DNA of 28,770 nucleotides from Clostridiaceae bacterium (lineage in GTDB: Bacteria > Bacillota > Clostridia > Oscillospirales > Acutalibacteraceae), in the NCBI GenBank assembly GCA_904501685.1, contig CAJGBX010000004.1:1-28770 (forward strand), in the 5' to 3' direction. The translations under genes and the position numbers were made by a program. A model generated the notes under the pieces. It was given only the letters and a program-made list of their open reading frames with translations. It did no database searches and was not told the origin of the DNA. Below are positions 16,756-23,158 of this stretch, in pieces (position 1 is the stretch's first letter; each line of letters starts with the position of its first letter).

Positions 16756-17621
16756 TTTCAAAATACAATATATGTTTTGTAGGCGGAGACCGACGCAGTA
16801 TCAGTACTGCCGAGCATTTAAAGAACATTGGCTTTAACGTAAGTGTCCTAGGCTTAAATTCACACGGCAAATTTACCGAATATAACGATTTACAAAAGGC
16901 AATCGAAACAAATAATATTATTATTTTACCCTTGCCGATAACACGTGACGGTGTTTTAGTAAATACACCCTTAAGCAATGAACGATATTATTTAAGCGAT
17001 ATAATAAAATATAAACCTGCTTTAATATTGGGCGGAATTATCAAGGGTGACCTTAAGGAAACACTTAAAAAGAACGGAATTAAATATTACGATTACTATG
17101 ACAGCGAATATTTAACCGTAAAAAATGCAGTGCTTACAGCTGAAGCGGCACTGTCAATAGCAATAAATGAAACCGACAAAAGTATTTACGACTCAAATTC
17201 GGTAGTTATCGGCTATGGCAGGATCGGAAAACAGCTTGCAAAATATCTTAAAGCCTTAGGCTCCAAGGTTACGGCCACATCAAGAAGTGAGGGTACTTTA
17301 GCAACAATTGAGTCAGACGGTATAATTCCTTTGCTGACAGAAAATTGCCAAAATGCCTGTTATAACGCCGACTATGTATTTAATACAGTGCCCTACCCGA
17401 TTTTTGATGACGATTTCTTTGAAAAATGCTCAGAAGAAATGATGTTTTTGGATTTGGCCACCGACTCAAAAATTAATCTTTCTAAAGCTCAGCTAAGACA
17501 TATTAAGTGTGGAGTTTACGGCGGTTTACCCGGAAAATACTCATCAATTACTGCCGGAAATTATATTGCAGAGGAAATAATTAAATACCTAAACCAAATC
17601 AATAAGGAGGAAACAACTTGA
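16752..17621 (+). CDS. dpaA: Dipicolinate synthase subunit A
   Basis: NADPH-dependent subunit of dipicolinate synthase (SpoVFA), made in the mother cell during sporulation to supply dipicolinic acid to the forespore. The N-terminal fold opens NICFVGGDRRS, and ILPLPITRDGVLVNTP and ILGGI follow. The C-terminal Rossmann domain has VVIGYGRIGKQLAKYLKALG, and the family ending GGLPGKYSSITAGNYIAEEI is present. It aligns closely with Bacillus DpaA from memory, at about 289 residues. The start is probably the TTG at 16752 (7 bases after GAGGTG); a GTG at 16737 precedes that site. It overlaps dpaB by 4 bases. Confidence 0.9.
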   Translation: MFSKYNICFVGGDRRSISTAEHLKNIGFNVSVLGLNSHGKFTEYNDLQKAIETNNIIILPLPITRDGVLVNTPLSNERYYLSDIIKYKPALILGGIIKGDLKETLKKNGIKYYDYYDSEYLTVKNAVLTAEAALSIAINETDKSIYDSNSVVIGYGRIGKQLAKYLKALGSKVTATSRSEGTLATIESDGIIPLLTENCQNACYNADYVFNTVPYPIFDDDFFEKCSEEMMFLDLATDSKINLSKAQLRHIKCGVYGGLPGKYSSITAGNYIAEEIIKYLNQINKEETT

Positions 17622-18190
17622 ACAAAATATGCTTAGGCTTTGCAGTTTGCGGGTCATTCTGCACACACAGTGAAATACCCGGACAGTTGCAGGCCTTAAT
17701 TGACGAAGGATATGAAATCACTCCGATTTTATCGGAAACCGTATACACAACCGACACACGCTTTGGCAAGGCTGAAGATTTTATCAATAATATTGAAGAA
17801 ATTTGCTGTAAAAAATGCATTCATACCGTTGCAGGAGCTGAACCGATTGGACCAAAGATGCTACTTGATGTGCTGGTTATAGCACCCTGTACCGGAAATA
17901 CATTAGGTAAATTAGCCAACGGTATCACCGACACATCTGTTACTATGGCTGCAAAAGCACATTTAAGAAATGAACGGCCACTGATTTTAGCACCGTCTAC
18001 AAATGATGCATTAGGTGCATCAGCTAAAAACATCGGAACATTAATGAACTGTAAGAACATTTATTTTGTACCGTTTAAGCAGGATATGCCTCAATATAAG
18101 CATAACTCGTGCATATCGGATTTTAATTTGATTCCAAAAACAATAGAAGCTGCCTTACAAAACCGTCAAATTCAACCTATTTTACTTTAA
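17618..18190 (+). CDS. dpaB: Dipicolinate synthase subunit B
   Basis: Flavoprotein-like subunit of dipicolinate synthase (SpoVFB), 190 residues. Family landmarks are LGFAVCGSFCTH, ILSETVYTTDTRFG, AEPIGPKMLLDVLVIAPCTGNTLGKLANGITD, LRNERPLILAPSTNDALG and NIYFVPFKQDMPQ, ending with the typical TIEAALQNRQIQPILL. The start is a TTG overlapping the dpaA stop, with a strong AAGGAGG upstream, so the two subunits are translationally coupled. Its presence shows that this organism uses the dedicated synthase rather than the EtfA route described for cluster I clostridia. Confidence 0.95.
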   Translation: MNKICLGFAVCGSFCTHSEIPGQLQALIDEGYEITPILSETVYTTDTRFGKAEDFINNIEEICCKKCIHTVAGAEPIGPKMLLDVLVIAPCTGNTLGKLANGITDTSVTMAAKAHLRNERPLILAPSTNDALGASAKNIGTLMNCKNIYFVPFKQDMPQYKHNSCISDFNLIPKTIEAALQNRQIQPILL

Positions 18191-18195
18191 ATTTT

Positions 18196-18227
18196 AAAGT
18201 ACTTTTCCGTTTGGAAGAGTACTTTTT
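18196..18227 (+). terminator. Terminator after dpaB
   Basis: A 13-base-pair stem (18196-18208 with 18213-18225, one G-U pair, 4-base loop) continues into a T run (18223-18227), six bases after the dpaB stop. Confidence 0.88.
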
Positions 18228-18245
18228 GATTTTAATATAATTCTG

Positions 18246-18274
18246 TTGACTAATCATAAAAAATAGGTTAAAAT
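18246..18274 (+). promoter_or_regulatory. Sigma-A-type promoter for the DUF1292 gene and possibly the 6S RNA
   Basis: TTGACT (18246-18251) and TAAAAT (18269-18274) have 17-base spacing. A TATACT at 18279-18284 is a better -10 by sequence but would sit 27 bases from this -35. Confidence 0.55.
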
Positions 18275-18321
18275 AAGGTATACTAAAAGTTAAATTTAAA
18301 TAAATTTAAAGGAGAAAAATT

Positions 18322-18624
18322 ATGGATAAGGAATACAATCCCGATATTATTACCTTAGAGGACGATGATGGTGTCGAATACACCTTTGAGGTGCTTGACC
18401 GTATTGAAACTGATGAAGCACGCTATGTTGCACTTCTTCCGGTTTATGATGACCCTCAAAAGCTGCTTGATGACAGCGGCGAGCTTGTCATATTAAAGGT
18501 TGTTGAGGAAAACAACGAAGAATTTTTTGAGGATATTGAAGACGATGATGAGTATAATATGATTGTAGACGCATTTACCGAGCGTTTACAGGATGCTTTT
18601 GAAATCGAAGAAGCAGAGGATTAA
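18322..18624 (+). CDS. DUF1292 domain-containing protein (YrzB-like)
   Basis: Small, very acidic protein of 100 residues with the DUF1292 pattern: ITLEDDDGVEYTFEVLDRIE, then YVALLPVYDD and a strand LVILKVVEENNEEFFEDIEDDDEYNMIVDAF. The family is widespread in Firmicutes, and no biochemical function is established. The ATG is preceded by AAAGGAG. It stands alone between the dpaB terminator and the likely 6S RNA gene. Most members in Firmicutes are core, vegetative genes, which fits the sigma-A promoter upstream. Confidence 0.88.
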   Translation: MDKEYNPDIITLEDDDGVEYTFEVLDRIETDEARYVALLPVYDDPQKLLDDSGELVILKVVEENNEEFFEDIEDDDEYNMIVDAFTERLQDAFEIEEAED

Positions 18625-18629
18625 TTATC

Positions 18630-18830
18630 GTTATACCGCCTGCCCTGTTCGTGTATTCTGTCTATTATAACCCTACAACCTTTATTTTAGGGAGTTGTAC
18701 TCTCGCTGTGGGTATGCAGGCCTCCCGGTTTTTGCCGGACGTTGGAAGCACAAAGCAGCAAGGTCAACACCCACCTGCTATTTGCAGGTTATTAATCGAC
18801 GGTTTACGGCAGGGTGGGTCTGAAACTATA
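18630..18830 (+). ncRNA. ssrS: Probable 6S RNA
   Basis: A non-coding stretch of about 190 bases with the rod-like pairing of 6S RNA, the RNA polymerase-sigma-A decoy. The closing stem pairs CCTGCC (near 18639) with GGCAGG (near 18807), extended by CCG/TGG. A mid stem pairs GTGGGT (18708-18713) with ACCCAC (18769-18774), and an apical hairpin is CCGG-loop-CCGG (18725-18738). A small hairpin CCTGC/GCAGG (18774-18788) sits on the 3' side of the open middle, as in 6S central bubbles. The SRP RNA core motif is absent. A terminator lies just downstream. The ends are approximate, and the assignment rests on architecture and recall. Confidence 0.68.
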
Positions 18831-18840
18831 TAACTATACA

Positions 18841-18868
18841 AAAAACCGAGGCAAAAGCCTCGGTTTTT
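18841..18868. terminator. Bidirectional terminator between 6S RNA and rplT
   Basis: Perfect 12-base inverted repeat AAAAACCGAGGC / GCCTCGGTTTTT with an AAAA loop. It can serve the 6S RNA on the plus strand and rplT on the minus strand. Confidence 0.93.
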
Positions 18869-18884
18869 AATTTTGAAATATAAA

Positions 18885-19241
18885 TTATTTCAATGCAGCC
18901 TTTGCCTTATCACAAAGAGCGGTAAAGCCGGCTTCATCATGAATAGCAATCTCAGAAAGCATCTTGCGGTTCAATTCGATACCTGCTTTCTTAAGACCGT
19001 TCATAAATGTTGAATAGTTCATACCATTCATTTTAGCAGCTGCAGAAATTCTGGTAATCCAGAGCTTACGGAAATCTCTCTTCTTAAGACGACGACCGAT
19101 GTAAGCATAATTGCCGGATTTCATAACCGCTTCCTTGGCGGTTTTAAACAGCTTAGACTTAGCACCAAAGTAACCCTTGGCAAGCTTTAATACTTTCTTT
19201 CTTCTTTTGCGCGTCATAATAGCGCCTTTAATACGTGCCAT
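18885..19241 (-). CDS. rplT: 50S ribosomal protein L20
   Basis: Binds 23S rRNA early in large-subunit assembly. In Bacillus it also represses its own operon through the infC leader. The 118 residues are typical: MARIKGAIMTRKRRKKVLKLAKGYFG at the start, and AYIGRRLKKRDFRKLWITRI and MNGLKKAGIELNRKMLSEIA in the globular part. GGAGG precedes the ATG. It is the last gene of infC-rpmI-rplT, 37 bases after rpmI. Confidence 0.98.
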   Translation of the reverse strand: MARIKGAIMTRKRRKKVLKLAKGYFGAKSKLFKTAKEAVMKSGNYAYIGRRLKKRDFRKLWITRISAAAKMNGMNYSTFMNGLKKAGIELNRKMLSEIAIHDEAGFTALCDKAKAALK

Positions 19242-19278
19242 GTTAGCAACCTCCGTTTGTTTTTGTTAGCGGTTTCCC

Positions 19279-19476
19279 TTATTTATAAGGAAGCATTTTC
19301 TTGACCTTTGCTACATTTGTTACATCAACAACTGCGGCCTGGCGAAGATTTCTCTTACGCTTGGTGGTCTTCTTGTTAAGAATGTGTGACTTGTAAGCGT
19401 GTGCGCGCTTTACTTTACCGAGCTTGGTAAGTTTAAAACGCTTTTTAGCACCACTGTGTGTTTTAATCTTAGGCAT
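19279..19476 (-). CDS. rpmI: 50S ribosomal protein L35
   Basis: 65-residue basic ribosomal protein with the family opening MPKIKTHSGAKKRFKLTKLGKVKRAHAYKSH and the ending VAKVKKMLPY. AAGGAGG lies 6-7 bases before the ATG. It is the middle gene of the conserved infC-rpmI-rplT operon. Confidence 0.98.
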   Translation of the reverse strand: MPKIKTHSGAKKRFKLTKLGKVKRAHAYKSHILNKKTTKRKRNLRQAAVVDVTNVAKVKKMLPYK

Positions 19477-19505
19477 TTGAATTTCCTCCTTAAGAAATGA
19501 TTAAC

Positions 19506-20024
19506 TTATTTAACCGGTTTCGGAGCAAGGAACATAAGCATATTACGGCCTTCCATTTTGGCAGGCTTTTCTACAACTGCTGCATCCGAGCAATAATCGG
19601 CAAAACGCTTCATAACGTCAAGACCGATTTCCGGGTGACCTAACTCACGACCTCTGAAACGGATTGAAACCTTTACCTTATCCCCACCTGTGAGAAATTT
19701 TTTAGCCTGGTTACCTTTAGTTTCAAAATCGTGAACATCAATTGCAAGACCGAGACGAATTTCCTTTATTTCAACGGTTTTTTGCTTTTTCTTGGCTTCC
19801 TTCTCACGCTTTGCTTGCTCGAACAAATACTTACCATAGTCCATAATCTTACAAACAGGCGGCTTAGCATTTGGAGCAATCAAAACCAGGTCAAGATCCT
19901 TTTCCATAGCTTTTTTCAAAGCATCCTTAGAGGACATAAGACCAAGCTGAGAACCGTCGAAATCGACAACTCGAACCTCTTTCTCTTTAATTTCTTCATT
20001 AATATGCAGTTCTTGTTTACTGAT
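19506..20024 (-). CDS. infC: Translation initiation factor IF-3 (ATC start)
   Basis: Binds the 30S subunit and checks start-codon pairing. The N-domain begins INEEIKEKEVRVVDFDGSQLG, with NAKPPVCKIMDYGKY, the lysine-rich linker KREKEAKKKQK, and the C-domain ETKGNQAKKFLTGGDKVKVSIRFRGRE. No ATG, GTG or TTG lies at the right place. The strong GGAGG at the junction is 9 bases before an in-frame ATC, giving ISKQELHINEE and 172 residues, the normal size. IF-3 genes commonly use rare AUU/AUC-type starts for self-control, so I take ATC (20024-20022) as the start. The longer frame up to 20090 would run through the attenuator. Confidence 0.92.
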   Translation of the reverse strand: MSKQELHINEEIKEKEVRVVDFDGSQLGLMSSKDALKKAMEKDLDLVLIAPNAKPPVCKIMDYGKYLFEQAKREKEAKKKQKTVEIKEIRLGLAIDVHDFETKGNQAKKFLTGGDKVKVSIRFRGRELGHPEIGLDVMKRFADYCSDAAVVEKPAKMEGRNMLMFLAPKPVK

Positions 20025-20173
20025 AGTAAAGCACCTCCGAAAAGTGAAAAACAAAAGTGCGGACATAAATATCCGCACTTCAATAAACATAAAACACCGT
20101 AAATAACGGTAATGAATATTGACCTCTTAGGACGAAACCGTGAGGTGAGAGCGGATAGCCCTTCTTTGTTGTC
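20025..20173 (-). promoter_or_regulatory. infC leader with transcription attenuator (L20-leader type)
   Basis: The ~150-base untranslated leader contains a terminator-like hairpin AAGTGCGGA (20081-20073) / TCCGCACTT (20064-20056) followed by TTGTTTTT, just before the infC ribosome binding site. Upstream are a small hairpin ACCGT/ACGGT and complementary CCTC/GAGG segments that could form an alternative fold. In Bacillus this operon is attenuated by L20 binding to the leader; the same control is inferred here. Confidence 0.72.
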
Positions 20174-20179
20174 TAATGG

Positions 20180-20208
20180 ATTATAGCACACAAAACTTCA
20201 TTTGTCAA
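20180..20208 (-). promoter_or_regulatory. Perfect sigma-A promoter of infC-rpmI-rplT
   Basis: Minus-strand TTGACA (20208-20203) and TATAAT (20185-20180) with exactly 17 bases between them: full consensus. Transcription should start near 20173. The -35 lies about 20 bases beyond the end of the upstream carboxypeptidase gene, and no terminator is visible between them. Confidence 0.93.
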
Positions 20209-20226
20209 CTATAATTTTAAGAAATT

Positions 20227-21078
20227 TTAACTTACGCCGCCGTTTTTAAGGTAATCAACATATTCCTCAAAGCACATACCGAGGTCATTCATTGCCTTAG
20301 CGTGTTCAACGCCTACAAAACGATAGTGCCACGGCTCATAAATAATTTTGGTAATCCCCTGCTTGTCCTTAGGATAGCGCAAAATGAAGCCATAATTCTC
20401 TGCATTTTCTTTAAGCCATCTGAAAGCAGATGTGTTTTCAAAAGATTCCTCAACTGAATTAATATCAACAGCAAGCCCTAAATGATGCTCACTGGTTCCG
20501 GGGAGTGCAACAATGGTTGCAGCCTTTTTCTCTGCCTCAGCCCTTGATAATCCTTCGTTTATACAACGTTGAACACGGTTTTTATAAAGCCCCTCTTGAT
20601 AAGCATAGGTACGGTATGAAGATATTGAAATCAACGTAATACCGTCATTTGCTGCATCCTTACACATATTTTCGAAGTGCTCAATTACTCTTTTATCAAG
20701 TGTTTTACTTGACTCAGAGCCACTGGTATACCTTGAATTAATCTCACCTCTGTCAACACTTGAGATAAAATTACGGTCGACTGCATTATCCGGATTAACA
20801 AGCTTCATATACCATTTGTCAAGCTCTGCCTTCAACGCATCAGAGGAGCTTGTATCAACCGCAGGCCCACTAAAGCTACCGGAAACGGTAGACTCTGGAG
20901 GTATGTCGGTAATTTCACCCTTTAAAGATACATAATTAATGCTGACAACTACTAGTGCAACCATCAAAACGAAAATAACAAGCGTTTCAATATAAATAAT
21001 CATATTTTTACGCTTTGCTCTTTTTAACCGTTCCTGACGCTTACGTTCTTCCTGTCTTCTTAAAAAATGGTCATCCAT
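20227..21078 (-). CDS. Membrane-anchored D-alanyl-D-alanine carboxypeptidase (M15B, VanY-like)
   Basis: Zinc peptidase expected to trim terminal D-Ala from peptidoglycan stems outside the cell. 283 residues: a basic cytoplasmic head (RRQEERKRQERLKRAKRK), one transmembrane helix at about 27-47, a Ser-rich spacer, then the M15 catalytic domain. Zinc-site motif SEHHLGLAVDI gives SxHxxGxAxD, and YEPWHYRFVG supplies the second His and the catalytic Glu/His region. The ATG overlaps the serA stop by one base (TAATG), implying co-transcription with serA. Membership of a vancomycin cluster is not supported, because no other van gene is nearby. Confidence 0.88.
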   Translation of the reverse strand: MDDHFLRRQEERKRQERLKRAKRKNMIIYIETLVIFVLMVALVVVSINYVSLKGEITDIPPESTVSGSFSGPAVDTSSSDALKAELDKWYMKLVNPDNAVDRNFISSVDRGEINSRYTSGSESSKTLDKRVIEHFENMCKDAANDGITLISISSYRTYAYQEGLYKNRVQRCINEGLSRAEAEKKAATIVALPGTSEHHLGLAVDINSVEESFENTSAFRWLKENAENYGFILRYPKDKQGITKIIYEPWHYRFVGVEHAKAMNDLGMCFEEYVDYLKNGGVS

Positions 21079-22253
21079 TACTTTATAACTCTTACCTTAA
21101 TGACTTCATCAAGTTCACCGATTGCATCGGCAATTTTTTCAACCTTAGATACATCAGTTTCGTTAAGGTCAAGCATAGTATAAGCATAATCCTTCTTGGA
21201 CTTATTAAGCATATTTTCGATGTTGATGTTAGCATCGGATACGATACCCGAAATCTTATTGATAACGGTAGGAACATTTTTGTGAATTACACAAATGCGC
21301 TCAGCACCCATCTTAGGCATCGAAATATTCGGCATATTAACTGAGTTGACAATATTACCGTTCTCAATATAGTCAATTAACTCGTGAGCTGCCATCATAG
21401 CACAGTTATCCTCAGACTCAGGAGTTGAAGCACCAAGGTGAGGAATAGCGATAACACCGTCTGCACCGATTACGTCATCTGACGGGAAGTCAGTAACATA
21501 AGCTGCAACCTTACCGGCATCCAAGGCGGCAAGCAAATCAGCAGAGTTAACCAAATCACCACGGGCAAAGTTCAAAATGCGGACACCATCCTTACATTTT
21601 GCAATAGTCTCAGCATTAACTAAGCCCTTAGTATCGGGGGTAAGCGGAACGTGAAGTGTAATATAATCACACTTCTCAAAAATTTCATTCAAATCAATAG
21701 CATGAATAGCATTATGAGTAAGATTCCAAGCGGCATCGACAGACAAATACGGGTCATAGCCATAAACCTTCATACCTAAGTGGTTTGCTGCATTGGCAAC
21801 CTGAACACCAATTGCACCCAGGCCAATAACACCGAGGCTCTTACCTTTAATTTCAGGACCAACGAAGGCACCCTTACCCTTTTCAACCATTTTACCGACT
21901 TCGGCACCATTGCCCTTTAAAGTCTCAGCCCACTTAATAGCGGGGATTACACGACGTGAGCAGATTAACAAACCTGCAATTACAAGCTCCTTAACAGCGT
22001 TTGCGTTTGCACCGGGAGTATTGAAGACAACAATACCCTCCTCAGCACAACGGTCAACCGGAATGTTATTTGTACCGGCACCGGCACGTGCAATTGCAAG
22101 CAAAGACTTCGGAAACTCTGTATCGTGCAAAGCAGCCGAACGCACAATAGCGCCAACAGGATCTGCAACCTCATCACCGCAGGTATATGCTGTCTTATCA
22201 AATTCATCCAAGCCTATAGCTGAAATTTTATTGTAGGTTTTAATGTTATACAT
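21078..22253 (-). CDS. serA: D-3-phosphoglycerate dehydrogenase
   Basis: First enzyme of phosphorylated serine synthesis, oxidising 3-phosphoglycerate with NAD. 391 residues. The NAD-binding motif is SLGVIGLGAIGVQVANAA, with the substrate-site RAGAGTNNI, NFARGDLVN, and the catalytic His in IPHLGASTPESE. A C-terminal ACT-like domain spans about 318-391. D-isomer hydroxyacid dehydrogenases of other specificity share the fold, but the ACT domain and N-terminal sequence support SerA. GGAGG precedes the ATG. It is followed with a 1-base overlap by the D,D-carboxypeptidase gene, an unusual partner. Confidence 0.9.
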   Translation of the reverse strand: MYNIKTYNKISAIGLDEFDKTAYTCGDEVADPVGAIVRSAALHDTEFPKSLLAIARAGAGTNNIPVDRCAEEGIVVFNTPGANANAVKELVIAGLLICSRRVIPAIKWAETLKGNGAEVGKMVEKGKGAFVGPEIKGKSLGVIGLGAIGVQVANAANHLGMKVYGYDPYLSVDAAWNLTHNAIHAIDLNEIFEKCDYITLHVPLTPDTKGLVNAETIAKCKDGVRILNFARGDLVNSADLLAALDAGKVAAYVTDFPSDDVIGADGVIAIPHLGASTPESEDNCAMMAAHELIDYIENGNIVNSVNMPNISMPKMGAERICVIHKNVPTVINKISGIVSDANINIENMLNKSKKDYAYTMLDLNETDVSKVEKIADAIGELDEVIKVRVIK

Positions 22254-22273
22254 ATTAATTCTCCTCCATAAAT

Positions 22274-22288
22274 GCCACCAACGGTGGC
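22274..22288 (-). promoter_or_regulatory. Short hairpin in the serA leader
   Basis: GCCACC/GGTGGC, a six-base-pair GC-rich stem with a three-base loop, lies in the otherwise AT-rich serA leader and ends six bases before the GGAGGAG ribosome binding site. It may affect mRNA stability or initiation. No downstream T run, so it is not a terminator. Confidence 0.5.
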
Positions 22289-22304
22289 TAAATGTATTAC
22301 ATAT

Positions 22305-22332
22305 ATTATATAATATGCTCGAAGTTTGTCAA
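22305..22332 (-). promoter_or_regulatory. Sigma-A promoter of serA
   Basis: Minus-strand TTGACA (22332-22327) and TATAAT (22310-22305) with 16-base spacing. Start of transcription is expected near 22298, about 45 bases before the serA ATG. Confidence 0.8.
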
Positions 22333-22337
22333 GTGGT

Positions 22338-22366
22338 TTGTTAAAAATTAAACTAATTTTTAACAA
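22338..22366. repeat. 13-base inverted repeat upstream of the serA promoter
   Basis: TTGTTAAAAATTA (22338-22350) and its perfect complement (22354-22366) around a 3-base loop, five bases upstream of the serA -35 box. A T7 run follows on the plus strand, but no plus-strand gene ends here. An operator is therefore at least as likely as a terminator. Confidence 0.6.
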
Positions 22367-22385
22367 TTTTTTTAAAAATCAACTA

Positions 22386-22413
22386 AAACATTGTTAAATA
22401 ATTAACAATGTTT
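22386..22413 (-). terminator. Terminator of the coiled-coil protein gene
   Basis: Perfect 12-base inverted repeat, AAACATTGTTAA and its complement with a 4-base loop. It overlaps the stop codon of the 22412-23038 gene and is followed on the minus strand by TAGTTGATTTTT. The stem is AT-rich and therefore weak. Confidence 0.6.
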
Positions 22414-23038
22414 ACTGTTGACGTAATAAAAGCTCAAAATATTCCTTAACCTCGGTCTCCTTTAAATTTAGCTCAGCTAAAAGTATATCCTCACTTGAAT
22501 CGGTTGAAATTAGTTGCAGCACCTCTGACTTAAACACTTCGGTACGACCCAGTGCAAGGTTTACCAGGTCCTTCGAATTTTGATAATTGTTATTTGAAAA
22601 AGTATTGCAAACCTCAGCACACCTGAGCACTACCCTGCCTATTGCTGAAGAAGAGAGCTTAAGTACACTTTCATTTATAAGCTGCTCAAAATCCACCTTG
22701 ACATCAATCGGCTCTTGAATCACCTCGGTTATTTCTTCCTTCAACTCTGTATTTTCTTCAGTAACGCAGGTTTCAGATTGCATTTCCTCAGAAATTTCAG
22801 ACTTTTCCTCGATTTCAGTAATTACAGCGTTATTACACTGTTTTTCGGACAAGCGTGTTTCAATTGTATGCCTCAAAATATCATTTTCAGCACGCTGCTC
22901 CTCCAAGATAAGATTTAACTTATCTAGCTCATTATTCTTTTCATTAAGTCTTTGCTCAAGTATACTGCATTTTTCAAAAAGCTCATTATTACGGTTGATT
23001 ACACTCTCAATTTCCTTAATTAATAATTTCTTTCTCAT
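22412..23038 (-). CDS. Unknown coiled-coil protein
   Basis: I do not recognise this 208-residue protein. Residues about 5-65 have a strong heptad pattern (NNELFEKCSILEQRLNEKNN, DKLNLILEEQ) predicting a coiled coil. An acidic, low-complexity middle follows (about 70-115, rich in Glu and Thr), then a helical C-terminal part (about 118-208) with LKLSSSAIGRVVLRCAEVCN. There is no signal peptide and no membrane helix. The start ATG has GAGGG 4 bases upstream, and a TTGAAA-17-TATACT promoter precedes it. It stands alone between serA and a DUF4364 gene. The layout resembles small structural or division-associated proteins, but nothing proves that. Confidence 0.7.
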   Translation of the reverse strand: MRKKLLIKEIESVINRNNELFEKCSILEQRLNEKNNELDKLNLILEEQRAENDILRHTIETRLSEKQCNNAVITEIEEKSEISEEMQSETCVTEENTELKEEITEVIQEPIDVKVDFEQLINESVLKLSSSAIGRVVLRCAEVCNTFSNNNYQNSKDLVNLALGRTEVFKSEVLQLISTDSSEDILLAELNLKETEVKEYFELLLRQQ

Positions 23039-23068
23039 AAAGCCCTCGCAAGCATAATATTTAATTTA

Positions 23069-23097
23069 AGTATATAACAAAAATCTTGAATTTTCAA
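23069..23097 (-). promoter_or_regulatory. Promoter of the coiled-coil protein gene
   Basis: Minus-strand TTGAAA (23097-23092) and TATACT (23074-23069) with 17-base spacing. Confidence 0.65.
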
Positions 23098-23107
23098 CAC
23101 AAATTAC

Positions 23108-23136
23108 TTGTTTCTTGTGAAAAATTAGTGTATAAT
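23108..23136 (+). promoter_or_regulatory. Promoter of the DUF4364 gene
   Basis: TTGTTT (23108-23113) and TATAAT (23131-23136) with 17-base spacing, divergent from the promoter at 23069-23097. Transcription would begin only about 15 bases before the ATG. Confidence 0.6.
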
Positions 23137-23158
23137 ATAATGAAAAGGAGTTGAGGCT

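Noticed and set aside
18740..18775. Resemblance of GGAAGCACAAAGCAGC to SRP RNA
   Set aside because: The invariant SRP core (GGTCCGGAAGGAAGCAGC type) is absent and the pairing pattern fits 6S RNA better.
18651..18833. 60-codon open frame on the plus strand after the DUF1292 gene
   Set aside because: It lies within the self-complementary 6S-like RNA, has no ribosome binding site, and its protein resembles nothing.
20025..20191. Extended IF-3 frame or separate 91-codon frame through the leader
   Set aside because: Both run through a terminator-like hairpin and the promoter, lack a ribosome binding site, and add no homologous residues.
20227..21078. Part of a vancomycin-resistance locus
   Set aside because: VanY-type M15B peptidases are common in Firmicutes and no vanA/B/C, vanX or VanRS-like gene is near.
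22254..22300. T-box or serine-responsive riboswitch before serA
   Set aside because: The leader is only about 45 bases with one small hairpin, and no T-box consensus is present.
22338..22373. Inverted repeat plus T7 as a plus-strand terminator
   Set aside because: No plus-strand gene ends nearby; all genes from 18885 to 23038 are on the minus strand, so an operator is more plausible.
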